From: Bacillota bacterium
Lineage (GTDB): Bacteria > Bacillota > Clostridia > DSM-8532
DNA length: 64,000 bases
Direction: 5' to 3'
Assembly (NCBI GenBank): GCA_023443745.1
Contig: JAEZTB010000059.1
Location: 1 to 64,000 of the forward strand
Shown here: piece by piece, positions 1-7,634 of the stretch
Position numbering within the stretch: position 1 is the stretch's first letter
Layout: each line of letters begins with the position of its first letter
Notes under the pieces: model-generated
What the model was told of the DNA's origin: nothing
The model's input: only the letters and a program-made list of their open reading frames with translations
Databases searched by the model: none
Translations under genes and position numbers: made by a program

Positions 1-854
1 CTGGCCGATTGTAGATCTTCTTGAGCATGAATAGCTTTCAGCATAGCCGCAACTTCTGTCATCTTACTATGAGGTGTTACTGAAAAAACGTTTCTGTAAA
101 AGTGAACAACACATCTTTGGAAGTAGGCTTCAGGGAAAATCTCAGCTATACTTTCCACCAGGCCAAGGCACTTATCTCCGATAAATAATTGAGTCCCTTT
201 TAAGCCTCTTTCTTTTAGATTCCTTAAAAAGTTAAGCCAGCTTTCTTTATCTTCCTTAGCACCTTCACAGGCTCCAATTATGTCACGGAAACCCTCGGAA
301 TCAACTGCCAAAGCTACTAATACTGATACATTAGCCACTTCGCCACCCCAGTTTCTTTTTAAGTAAATGCCATCCAGATAGACATAGGGGTAACTATCTT
401 GTAGAGGCCTATTTCTCCACGTTTCAATATGCCCATATACCTTCTTATTAAGGTTGCTTACTGTTCCTGCTGAGACTTTTGTACCCCAAAGAGCTTCGGT
501 AATATCTTCAATTCTACGCACAGATACACCCGCTAAATACATTTCTATGAGAGCTTCCTCTATACTGCTCTCACGCCTTTTATATCGCTCTATGATGGCT
601 GTTTCTAATGGAAGATGTCTCAATCTTGGCACCTTCAATTTTACTTCACCAGCTTTTGTTAAGAGCTTTCTATCGTAGTAACCGGCGCGAGTGTCTTTCC
701 GCTCTTCATTGCGCTCATACCTAGCTGCGTTTGCTATTCTATCCGCTTCTTCATCAAGTAACTTATTGAGGGTTTCTTCAACTGATCCGCGAACTAACTG
801 GCTAAGTTGATTCTTTATGACTTCTTCATTTAGGTGTATAATGTTTTCAGGCAT
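1..854 (-). CDS. IS256-family transposase, cut by the window edge
   Basis: DDE transposase of the IS256/Mutator type, which moves an insertion sequence by cut/copy-and-paste. Reading leftward from the ATG at 854 the frame is open to base 1, so the C-terminal part lies outside the window. The visible 284 or so residues carry an N-terminal region typical of the family (VKLKVPRLR), the first catalytic Asp in VYLDGIYLK, the second in FIGDKCLGL, and the C/D(2)H-like signature in RCVVHFYRN. The start at 854 is preceded by AAGGAGG; an ATG at 862 is out of frame and stops after ten codons. The catalytic Glu cannot be seen. The visible part has no frameshift, so the element may be active. It lies upstream of no obvious disrupted gene in this window. 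Confidence 0.93.
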   Translation of the reverse strand, partial: MPENIIHLNEEVIKNQLSQLVRGSVEETLNKLLDEEADRIANAARYERNEERKDTRAGYYDRKLLTKAGEVKLKVPRLRHLPLETAIIERYKRRESSIEEALIEMYLAGVSVRRIEDITEALWGTKVSAGTVSNLNKKVYGHIETWRNRPLQDSYPYVYLDGIYLKRNWGGEVANVSVLVALAVDSEGFRDIIGACEGAKEDKESWLNFLRNLKERGLKGTQLFIGDKCLGLVESIAEIFPEAYFQRCVVHFYRNVFSVTPHSKMTEVAAMLKAIHAQEDLQSA

Positions 855-924
855 TTGGGCATCCTCCTTGGTTAAAATTTGGTTTCTTGTCAATTCCAAT
901 TTACACCTGAGGATGTCCTTTTGC

Positions 925-938
925 AATTGTGCACAATT
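925..938. repeat. 14-bp perfect palindrome near the transposase-side IS end
   Basis: AATTGTGCACAATT reads the same on both strands, 71 bp upstream of the transposase start. IS256-family elements carry their terminal inverted repeat at about this distance from the gene, so this may mark the IS end or a site the transposase or a host regulator binds. The other end of the element is outside the window, so the repeat cannot be paired. Confidence 0.35.
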
Positions 939-995
939 TATTTTACGTTATCTGTCCCTGCAAGCCTTTTATTTACTATTACGCAAGGGGATGAT

Positions 996-1028
996 AAAAA
1001 AAGCTTCATGATTTTCATGAAACTTTTT
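996..1028 (-). terminator. Rho-independent terminator of the esterase gene
   Basis: On the minus strand a stem of AAAAAGTTTCATGA with TCATGAAGCTTTTT (one mismatch, three-base loop) runs into a T tract. It lies 45 bp beyond the esterase stop codon at 1073. Confidence 0.75.
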
Positions 1029-1072
1029 AATCGGTGAAATAGCTAAACCATTTCGGGTTCTTAATATCTATG

Positions 1073-2212
1073 CTAATAGCCAAGATACTTATTAAAGAAT
1101 TCGGTACAGACGGAACTCATGAAATCACTTGATTGAGAGTGACCGCCGCTATGTGCATTCAGCGTGTTTTCTATTCCCTTTTGGGTTAAGCGCTCTGAAA
1201 GATAATCGCTGCCTATGGGTATCCATGTGTAGTAATCCTCAGTGCCATATTCTATGGTTATGGCTTTCAACGGTTTATTAAGAGCCAAATATGCATCTAT
1301 CTTCTTGTCCCAATCACCGAAACCGCTATTCCATGCATCAATGACCTTATTATCCTCGTCACTTCCATCAAATTTTGGCTCTTTAGAATATGGGTCGCCC
1401 AACGACAGGTCATATGCAAATGCCTGGCCGTACGCCATTTTGAAGGAACTGTCACCAGCCCAGGTTCTCATGGCATCCTTTAGACCGGTATCAAGTTCAG
1501 GGGTCATAACGCCGGGTGACATTGAATAAGCAGCACTGAATACATCGGGGTGCTTAAAAGCAAGATTCAGGCACCCGAAACCGCCCATTGAGAATCCGCA
1601 GATACCTCTTGAAGTGCCATCGGCAATTGTCCTGTAATCTGCATCGATCTTTGGAATAACTTCGCTGATAAAATAATCTTCCCAATTGCCTGTGACAGGT
1701 GAGTTGACATAGAAGGACCCGCCATATTTGTTATAGCCTGAAACCTCAACAAACAGGTATTCCTTGGCCCCCTCATTCATCATGGAACTGCGGAGGCTGT
1801 TGCGGCCCTGCCTTGAGAAACCTCCCGGAGTATCTTGAAAGCCATGCAGATAATAGACCACGGGATATCTTTTTTCTGTTGCATCAAAGTATGATGGGGG
1901 CAGTGTAACATATACCATTGTTTTTCTGGTATCGTCTATCATATTGTTTTTTGCAGACGGCGAATCTATCTCGATCTGATGAAAGAACTGTTCCCACTGC
2001 TTACTATCAAGATTCTTCGGCGCTTCCGGAGTTGGACTGCTTACTTTTGAAGCGTCAACCGGTTCACCTGAGGGGGCAGGCGTACTTTCTTGCGGAGTAA
2101 CCGTCGACTCAGCTGCAGGTGATGTCTGTTCTGGAATAGTCTTGTTGTTAACCGAAGTACATCCGCAAAGTGCCAGCACCAGTGCTATTATCAGTATGTA
2201 TATCTTTTTCAT
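1073..2212 (-). CDS. Secreted esterase lipoprotein (esterase D / CE1-like alpha/beta hydrolase)
   Basis: Predicted extracytoplasmic carbohydrate esterase, of the type that removes feruloyl or acetyl groups from plant polysaccharides. Residues 1-20 form a lipoprotein signal ending in the lipobox LCGC, followed by a Pro/Thr/Ser/Glu-rich linker to about residue 65. The alpha/beta-hydrolase domain shows the oxyanion-side HGFQDTPGG motif, a nucleophile elbow GFSMGG (Ser about 208), and a C-terminal GGHS that should supply the catalytic His; an acid in YGTEDYY is a plausible triad Asp. The 379-residue length fits a single-domain enzyme. A LacI-type operator matching those of the 13-25 kb sugar locus lies just downstream of its -10 box, which ties it to that regulon. 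The exact ester substrate is not readable from the sequence. Confidence 0.85.
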   Translation of the reverse strand: MKKIYILIIALVLALCGCTSVNNKTIPEQTSPAAESTVTPQESTPAPSGEPVDASKVSSPTPEAPKNLDSKQWEQFFHQIEIDSPSAKNNMIDDTRKTMVYVTLPPSYFDATEKRYPVVYYLHGFQDTPGGFSRQGRNSLRSSMMNEGAKEYLFVEVSGYNKYGGSFYVNSPVTGNWEDYFISEVIPKIDADYRTIADGTSRGICGFSMGGFGCLNLAFKHPDVFSAAYSMSPGVMTPELDTGLKDAMRTWAGDSSFKMAYGQAFAYDLSLGDPYSKEPKFDGSDEDNKVIDAWNSGFGDWDKKIDAYLALNKPLKAITIEYGTEDYYTWIPIGSDYLSERLTQKGIENTLNAHSGGHSQSSDFMSSVCTEFFNKYLGY

Positions 2213-2243
2213 AAAACTCTCCTTTAACTTTTATAAAATTCTA

Positions 2244-2271
2244 CTTTAACGTTAAACTTGAAAATATTATA
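2244..2271 (-). promoter_or_regulatory. Promoter with LacI-type operator for the esterase
   Basis: The -10 box TATAAT lies at 2266-2271 on the minus strand; no good -35 is visible. The near-palindrome CTTTAACGTTAAAC at 2244-2257 sits 8 bp downstream of it. It matches the GTTTAnCGnTAAAC sites at 15285, 15415, 15437 and 25511 and lies in the same place relative to -10. Confidence 0.7.
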
Positions 2272-2339
2272 ATAGAGCTTACAACACATTTATTAACAAA
2301 AATTGCTGATATCATTCAGCCCGATAAGGAAGGATACAG

Positions 2340-3224
2340 ATGTACAGAGCGGATTCAGAGCTTGTAGGAAAGGCAGTAGCCTGTATTGAGAAGAAGTTAC
2401 GCGAGCCGATAACTCTCGATAGTCTGTCTGACGATGTTAATGTGTCAAAATTTCATATGCTGAGACTGTTTAAGGCGCTTACCGGGCAGACGCCGATGGA
2501 TTATGCAAGAGCCCGCAAGCTAACTGAAAGCCTTAACGATCTTCTCAATTCCAGGCTAAAAATAATTGATATCGCAACTGAATACGCTTTTGAGTATGAA
2601 CAGACATACATCAGGGCTTTCAAAGGCCTGTTTAACACAACCCCTTCGGCCTACCGCAGAAAGCCCAAGGAAATACCTGTCGTACCAAAATATGATATAA
2701 GCTTTGTCCATAATCTAAGTCAGGGTATACTATTGGAGCCGTATTTCTGCATGAAGCCCGAGTTTTTTGTCACGGGAATAAAAAGCGAGATCATTCATGA
2801 GGAGAATGTAAAAGACCTTACAGCGAACAAAATAGCCCTTGATTTTTATCAGCAATTCATGCCGCAAATTAAGGACAAAGTCGATTAATGTTATATCGGC
2901 CTGGTTAAATACTCTGAGAGGCCGGAATACAGTAATTTCTACATACCCAGTGTAGAGGTCTCATCCTTCCAGAATGTATCCGAACCTTTTCTGTGTCTGA
3001 ATATGCCAATGAATACCTATGCCGTTTTCAAGTATATTGGGTTTCACAGCTTTATGGAAATAAACATCCGGACTTTGATGGAAGTATATAACTGTATCGA
3101 TTTTGAATGGGCACCTAAAACAAGCTATGTCTTAACCGGTGACTATCACTTTGAGCGAATTGACTCAAAGGTATGCTCTGAGAGTTATTGTGAAGCAGAG
3201 ATCTTTATGCCTATTAAAATATAG
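2340..3224 (+). pseudogene. AraC-family regulator with GyrI-like domain, interrupted by an in-frame TAA
   Basis: The first 182 codons encode an AraC-type double helix-turn-helix (about residues 8-107) followed by the beginning of a GyrI-like effector domain. A TAA at 2886-2888 then stops the frame. The same frame is open from 2889 to a stop at 3222-3224 and encodes the missing C-terminal half of the effector domain (including FKYIGFHSF and a long region ending EIFMPIKI). Removing the one stop gives a 294-residue protein of normal family length, so this is a single nonsense change, not a frameshift. The start follows AAGGAAGG. The product may be a truncated DNA-binding protein, or the gene may be dead; a sequencing error is also possible. 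It is divergent from the esterase, which it may have controlled. Confidence 0.85.
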
Positions 3225-3241
3225 TTCATGCTTGATGCATA

Positions 3242-3985
3242 CTATTTAAACAGCTTTTGCAGATCTTCATACCTTTCATGGGTTAAGAGTGCGTCCTTGT
3301 CTGTTTTCTTCAGCTTAACCAGATAAGTCCAGCGGCCATAGGGGTATATCTTGCTTATCATATTCAGGTTTATTATGTAGGACTTATGGCTTCTGAAAAA
3401 ATTCGACCTGTCAAGCCTTTCTTCGAGCTCACTTAGGCCTTCAGAGGTGATATAGCGCTCGGTTGAGGTATATATGGCGGTTGTGCGTTCTTCCCGCTGA
3501 ACGAAAATAATATCCTCTTCGTCAATTAAGTTTATGCTCTCCTTGTTTCGAATAATGAGCTTTCCAAGCACCTTTTCATCAGAACTGACACCATGGTTTG
3601 AATGTATGCCTGCCTCTGATATGTTCAACTGCTTTATTTTATTTAATGTTTGTGCTATGCGGGCGGTTTTAAAGGGTTTTACCATATAATCGAATGCATA
3701 TAACTCGAAGGCCTCCGGCATATACTCTTCATGGGCAGTGGCAAATATAATCTTGATTTTGGGATTGAAATCAATAACTTTTTTTGCGCATTCCACACCA
3801 CTTAAGAGGGGCATTTCAACATCCATGAAGATCACATCCGGATTCAGAGATTCAACAAGCTGAAGGGCGGATTCACCATCCGCCGCTTCACCGATTACCT
3901 CAAAACCTTCTATTTTATCAATCGCTTTTCTTAAAAGCAGCCTCATGCCTTGATCATCGTCAGCAATAAGCACTCTTGTATCCAA
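3242..3985 (-). CDS. LytTR-family response regulator
   Basis: Two-component response regulator of 247 residues. Residues 1-120 form a receiver domain with the acidic pocket IADDD, the phospho-acceptor Asp in VIFMDVEMP (about residue 56), and the KPF lysine near 103. The C-terminal 100 residues are a LytTR DNA-binding domain (RSHKSYIINL, ISKIYPYG). It would bind direct repeats upstream of target genes. The start is TTG at 3985, with GGTGA formed over the stop of the small gene at 3992, so translation is probably coupled. It is last in an operon that begins with a Spo0B/GHKL-type sensor kinase at 5864-6727; the pair presumably forms one signalling system wrapped around floA. Confidence 0.9.
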   Translation of the reverse strand: MDTRVLIADDDQGMRLLLRKAIDKIEGFEVIGEAADGESALQLVESLNPDVIFMDVEMPLLSGVECAKKVIDFNPKIKIIFATAHEEYMPEAFELYAFDYMVKPFKTARIAQTLNKIKQLNISEAGIHSNHGVSSDEKVLGKLIIRNKESINLIDEEDIIFVQREERTTAIYTSTERYITSEGLSELEERLDRSNFFRSHKSYIINLNMISKIYPYGRWTYLVKLKKTDKDALLTHERYEDLQKLFK

Positions 3986-3991
3986 AACAAA

Positions 3992-4195
3992 TCACCGGCC
4001 CGTTCTTCTGGATTTTGGTTTTCCAAGTATCTCGGTCAGGATAATCCCATTAAGCAAACTGGTCCGATCCAAGGACAAGGAATAATGATTTTTACCTATT
4101 TCACTGTTATATATTGGCGAATCATCATCAGGATTATAGTCATCTTCCATTATAAACTGGGCACTGGAAGCTTCTGACTCCTTGATTGAGTCCAT
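3992..4195 (-). CDS. Small acidic hypothetical protein in the floA operon
   Basis: A 67-residue protein I cannot assign to a family. The N-terminal half is strongly acidic (MEDDYNPDDD), the C-terminal half is basic and hydrophobic (LLNGIILTEIL, then KPKSRRTGR). No signal peptide or clear membrane span is present. Reality is supported by its position: it starts 12 bp after the floA stop, has an AGGTGAT ribosome site, and ends 6 bp before the response regulator start. It could be a cytoplasmic partner of the signalling proteins or of FloA, but this is inference from context only. Confidence 0.6.
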   Translation of the reverse strand: MDSIKESEASSAQFIMEDDYNPDDDSPIYNSEIGKNHYSLSLDRTSLLNGIILTEILGKPKSRRTGR

Positions 4196-4207
4196 AACAT
4201 CACCTGC

Positions 4208-5200
4208 CTACTTTTTATCGGATTGAGGCTGCTCGGGCTTGCCTATAGTGGAGATTGAATTTCTCATCTGGGTATCGGCTATCACATTTTGGAGATTATA
4301 GTAATCCAGAACCCCAAGCTTGCCTTCGCGTAATGCCGTTGCCATTGCTATGGGTATCTCGGCCTCAGCTTCGACAACTTTAGCTCTCATCTCCTGGACC
4401 GAGGCTTTCATTTCCTGCTCTTTTGCCACAGCCATAGCTCTTCTCTCCTCGGCTTTGGCTTGAGCTATGCGTTTGTCTGCTTCGGCCTGATCGGTTTGAA
4501 GCTGTGCACCTATATTTCTTCCCACATCGACATCGGCTATATCAATAGAGAGTATCTCAAAAGCTGTACCTGCATCAAGACCTTTTCCAAGAACTGTCCT
4601 TGATATCAGGTCGGGGTTTTCAAGAACGTCCTTATGGGAGTTGGATGAACCAACCGTTGTTACAACACCCTCACCGACACGAGCGATGATGGTTTGCTCT
4701 CCTGCGCCACCGACCAGTCGGTCGATGTTTGCCCTGACAGTAACTCTGGCTTTTGCCTTCAGCTCTATTCCGTCCTTTGCAATAGCAGCAACAATAGGCG
4801 TTTCAATGACCTTTGGATTAACACTCATCTGGACAGCTTCAAGTACGTCTCGCCCGGCAAGATCAATTGCTGCAGCCCGTTCAAATTCAAGCGGTATATT
4901 TGCGCGCTGTGCGGCAATAAGTGCATTAACAACCTTATCAACATTACCACCGGCGAGATAGTGAGCTTCCAGCTTATTTATAGAGATTGATAAACCTGCT
5001 TTGACTGCCTTGATAAGAGGGTTAACCACCCGAGAGGGAACCACCCTTCTAAGCCGCATCCCAATGAGATTGAATATTCCAACCTTTACGCCTGCAGCGG
5101 CTGCAGATATCCATAAACCAACCGGTACAAAGCTAAAAAACAGAGCTAAAAATATAATGATGGCTGCAATAACTATAAAAGCTAACCATAACCCTTCCAT
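4208..5200 (-). CDS. floA: Flotillin-like protein FloA
   Basis: Membrane scaffold protein that organises functional membrane microdomains in Bacillota. The 330 residues start with one hydrophobic hairpin/span (about residues 5-40), followed by an SPFH-type domain and a long Ala/Glu/Lys-rich coiled-coil region (AQAKAEERRAMAVAKEQE and onward, about 235-285) that drives oligomerisation. Length and the motif order match the FloA (UPF0365, YqfA) family closely. The ATG at 5200 follows AAGGGG. The upstream gene encodes an NfeD partner protein, the usual arrangement. Less usual is the enclosure of the pair by a sensor kinase upstream and a LytTR response regulator downstream. Confidence 0.95.
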   Translation of the reverse strand: MEGLWLAFIVIAAIIIFLALFFSFVPVGLWISAAAAGVKVGIFNLIGMRLRRVVPSRVVNPLIKAVKAGLSISINKLEAHYLAGGNVDKVVNALIAAQRANIPLEFERAAAIDLAGRDVLEAVQMSVNPKVIETPIVAAIAKDGIELKAKARVTVRANIDRLVGGAGEQTIIARVGEGVVTTVGSSNSHKDVLENPDLISRTVLGKGLDAGTAFEILSIDIADVDVGRNIGAQLQTDQAEADKRIAQAKAEERRAMAVAKEQEMKASVQEMRAKVVEAEAEIPIAMATALREGKLGVLDYYNLQNVIADTQMRNSISTIGKPEQPQSDKK

Positions 5201-5232
5201 ATTGAAACCCCTTTCGACCCATGCTCAAATTT

Positions 5233-5748
5233 TCAAATTAAAGCATGTTCAACCATTTCTTTTACTACAATACGGCGACCTATAACCTGTACTACCTTTA
5301 CCCTCGTATTTTTCTCAAGATAATTGCCCTCTGTTACCACATCAAGCTTCACCCCGTCAAATTCAGCTGTTCCTGCTGGATGCAGTATAGTAAGCGTTAC
5401 GCCCTCCTTACCGATGAAGTATTTCATATCCTCGGTACCGACGAATCCTTCTTCCCTGTTAAGAGAATCTTTTAATATCAGCGTTTTTGACAATCTCCCC
5501 TTGCTTGCGGAATGGAGAACCATCATAAGTGCCAGCCCCACTATCGCAAGAAGTATTATCAGCATAACAAGAGCTTCAAAAACATTCTTGGCAGTAATTA
5601 GAATTCCTGTTATCAAAAGCAGAAGACCCACAAACCCTGCAACACCGAAACCCGGATGGAACATCTCAAATACCAGAAACGCCAATCCTATAATAAAAAC
5701 AATGGCCTGCAGGGTATGTATGTTTTCCAGAAAACTGAATATTTCCAC
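5233..5748 (-). CDS. NfeD-family membrane protein, partner of FloA
   Basis: A 171-residue short NfeD protein. Three to four hydrophobic segments fill residues 12-90 (AIVFIIGLAFLVFEM, FVGLLLLITGILI, ALVMLIILLAIVGLALMMV), and the C-terminal 70 residues form the OB-fold typical of NfeD (FIGKEGV, GTAEFDGVKLDVV, VKVVQVIGRRIVV). The protein lacks the ClpP-like protease domain of long NfeD proteins. The start is GTG at 5748 with GGAGGTGA well placed. It is 32 bp upstream of floA and very probably co-translated and co-localised with it in the membrane. Confidence 0.92.
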   Translation of the reverse strand: MEIFSFLENIHTLQAIVFIIGLAFLVFEMFHPGFGVAGFVGLLLLITGILITAKNVFEALVMLIILLAIVGLALMMVLHSASKGRLSKTLILKDSLNREEGFVGTEDMKYFIGKEGVTLTILHPAGTAEFDGVKLDVVTEGNYLEKNTRVKVVQVIGRRIVVKEMVEHALI

Positions 5749-5863
5749 TTACGTCACCTCCTGGTATGAATGCTTTACAATAACGATTTTACAGAATTGT
5801 GCCGATGGTTAAATACAAAAAGGTTAAAAGATACACTCCAGACTCCCAACTGTCGTTTTAATA

Positions 5864-6727
5864 TTAAATCTGTTTGGGTATGCTAACCTCAAAAACGGTT
5901 TTGATATCACTGCTTGAAACCTTAATTTCGCCGCCGTATTGTATGAGGATATCTTTTGTTATTGCTAGGCCCATGCCTTCTCCATTTTGGTTTTTAGTAG
6001 TGAAGCCAGGTTCAAATATCTTCTTTTGAAGGTTTTCGGGTATTTCGGAGCCATTGTCTTCTACTTGCAGATAGTAATTTTTCAAATCCTCTGACAGGTC
6101 AATCTTAATAAGCTTTTGGTCAGGCTTTCCCGCCAGCGAATCAATTGCATTGTCCATGAGATTGCCCAATACTCTGCACATCTCCCATGAAGGAATCGGC
6201 AAACCATTTAAACGGGTTGTGGCATTAAACTCGGTTATAATCCCCTTTTTTTCCGCCGCATGCATTTTGGCCTGTATCAGTGCATTTACAGCTGGATTAG
6301 AGGTTTTTAGAACCTTGCTTACCTTCTGAATGTCATTATAGACCTTTTCAATATAATCCCTGGCGTCCATGTATTCGTCCATCTCAATAAGTCCGTATAC
6401 CACTTGAAGATGGTTGAGAAAATCATGTCTCTGAGCCTTGAGCGTCTGATGGAGCTTTTCCAGATCGGAAATACTGACTTTAAGATCATGGTTCCGGCTG
6501 TCGGATTCCAGCAGCATTCCTCTGAATTTAAAAGACATTAAGCTTATTGCAAAAGATGCGGCAACAATTATAAGCATGAGAATGTATTGATTGAAAAAAC
6601 GGGCATTTGAAAACATATCTCCGCTTGTCAAAACCAAGACTGTGAGAAATGCAAAAACTACAACCTGCGCTATATTTACCAGTGCAAGCAGACCAGCCGT
6701 CTTTTTAAGGTTAAGTATTTTTCTCAT
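5864..6727 (-). CDS. Membrane sensor histidine kinase, Spo0B/GHKL type
   Basis: Two N-terminal membrane spans (about residues 10-35 and 43-65) with almost no external loop, a short coiled coil, a Spo0B-like dimerisation/phosphoacceptor helix containing QRHDFLNHLQV (His is the expected phosphorylation site), and a HATPase_c domain with the N box (LGNLMDNAID), G1 (VEDNG) and G2 (GEGMGLAI). The architecture resembles CitA/DcuS/AgrC-like kinases without a large sensor domain, so it probably senses a membrane or intramembrane signal. I use the ATG at 6727, after AAAGGA; an upstream ATG at 6763 lacks a ribosome site. It opens the operon with nfeD, floA, the small protein and the LytTR regulator, which is its likely partner. 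Confidence 0.88.
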   Translation of the reverse strand: MRKILNLKKTAGLLALVNIAQVVVFAFLTVLVLTSGDMFSNARFFNQYILMLIIVAASFAISLMSFKFRGMLLESDSRNHDLKVSISDLEKLHQTLKAQRHDFLNHLQVVYGLIEMDEYMDARDYIEKVYNDIQKVSKVLKTSNPAVNALIQAKMHAAEKKGIITEFNATTRLNGLPIPSWEMCRVLGNLMDNAIDSLAGKPDQKLIKIDLSEDLKNYYLQVEDNGSEIPENLQKKIFEPGFTTKNQNGEGMGLAITKDILIQYGGEIKVSSSDIKTVFEVSIPKQI

Positions 6728-6767
6728 ATGGATGATTCCTTTAAGACAGGTATTTTTTAACATTTAT

Positions 6768-6796
6768 ATCATAGCAAGCGGTATCATGCCAGTCAA
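6768..6796 (-). promoter_or_regulatory. Sigma-A promoter of the kinase-nfeD-floA operon
   Basis: On the minus strand TTGACT (6791-6796), 17-bp spacer, TATGAT (6768-6773), 40 bp before the kinase start codon. Confidence 0.75.
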
Positions 6797-6819
6797 CAAG
6801 CTCTTATGAAAGCACCCCT

Positions 6820-6852
6820 AAAAAAGGGCTGCAGAAGATTATACTGCAACCC
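6820..6852 (-). terminator. Terminator of the AAA/TOPRIM gene pair
   Basis: On the minus strand GGGTTGCAG and CTGCAGCCC form a 9-bp stem (one mismatch) with a 9-base loop, followed by TTTTTT. It lies 42 bp past the stop at 6894 and immediately upstream of the next promoter. Confidence 0.88.
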
Positions 6853-6893
6853 TAATAATTTAATAACATGTTTTTGTTCCAGACGTTCTCACA

Positions 6894-7634
6894 CTATCCT
6901 TCATTTATTAGCTTGGAATTATAATCGACAATGTAAAATGCACAAGTACAAAGAATTGAAACAGATTTTTCAGATTTCATTTTGTCCAACTGCCCTTGTA
7001 GAATATCTGTAAAGTCCGGAAGCGGAGTCTCTTGATCCCCAAAAAAACCTCCCTTGGATATTCGCCATGATTTATCAATATTTTGACGGATAACAATGTT
7101 GCATTCCTCACGGTTTATAGCGAATTTCGAATAATCACGATTTCTATTTTCTTGATTTACCCTATGCTTATAAGTCCCTTGAATTAATTCATGTAGGGAT
7201 GCAATGGATTCATTGTAGTCTTTGTCCGGTATTGATTTCATGTGATAAAATGCTTCTACCATAGGGTAGTTAATATATAACTTACCCATATCAGAGGATT
7301 CGGTAAAAAATCCCATCATATCAGTAATTTTGATGGAAGAAAATAAGGGATCCTGAGGATCAAAATCAAAAACTAAAATTATATCTGAATATCGAGCGTT
7401 CAAAAGTTCTATCTTTTCAGGGTCTTTCTCCCTTTCTTTCAACAACTGCAACAAGTCTATCGAAGCCGGATCCCCGCTGGCGAACATTTCTTGATATAGT
7501 ACATAAATATTAGTGTTGTATGAAAAAACCTCATGTTTTTTATCAATACCATATACATGTAATAAATGTTCCATCAGTCGTAAATCAATTCTGGCACCTT
7601 CAACAAGTATGAGTATTTTACTTGTCTTATCCAT
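6894..7634 (-). CDS. TOPRIM-like nuclease candidate paired with an AAA ATPase
   Basis: A 246-residue protein without an obvious named family. The N-terminus has the pattern of a TOPRIM fold: a beta strand ending in a conserved-looking Glu (ILILVEG, Glu12) and, 78 residues later, a strand with an Asp-x-Asp (ILVFDFDP, Asp90 and Asp92). OLD, AriB (PARIS) and RloB-type nucleases carry such motifs. I chose the ATG at 7634, which has GGTGA upstream and overlaps the ATPase stop by 8 bp; a GTG at 7646 is possible. No signal peptide or membrane span. The tight overlap with an AAA15/21-type ATPase suggests a two-subunit defence complex in which the ATPase senses a trigger and this protein cuts RNA or DNA. 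The nuclease assignment is inference; a non-nuclease accessory role remains possible. Confidence 0.7.
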   Translation of the reverse strand: MDKTSKILILVEGARIDLRLMEHLLHVYGIDKKHEVFSYNTNIYVLYQEMFASGDPASIDLLQLLKEREKDPEKIELLNARYSDIILVFDFDPQDPLFSSIKITDMMGFFTESSDMGKLYINYPMVEAFYHMKSIPDKDYNESIASLHELIQGTYKHRVNQENRNRDYSKFAINREECNIVIRQNIDKSWRISKGGFFGDQETPLPDFTDILQGQLDKMKSEKSVSILCTCAFYIVDYNSKLINEG

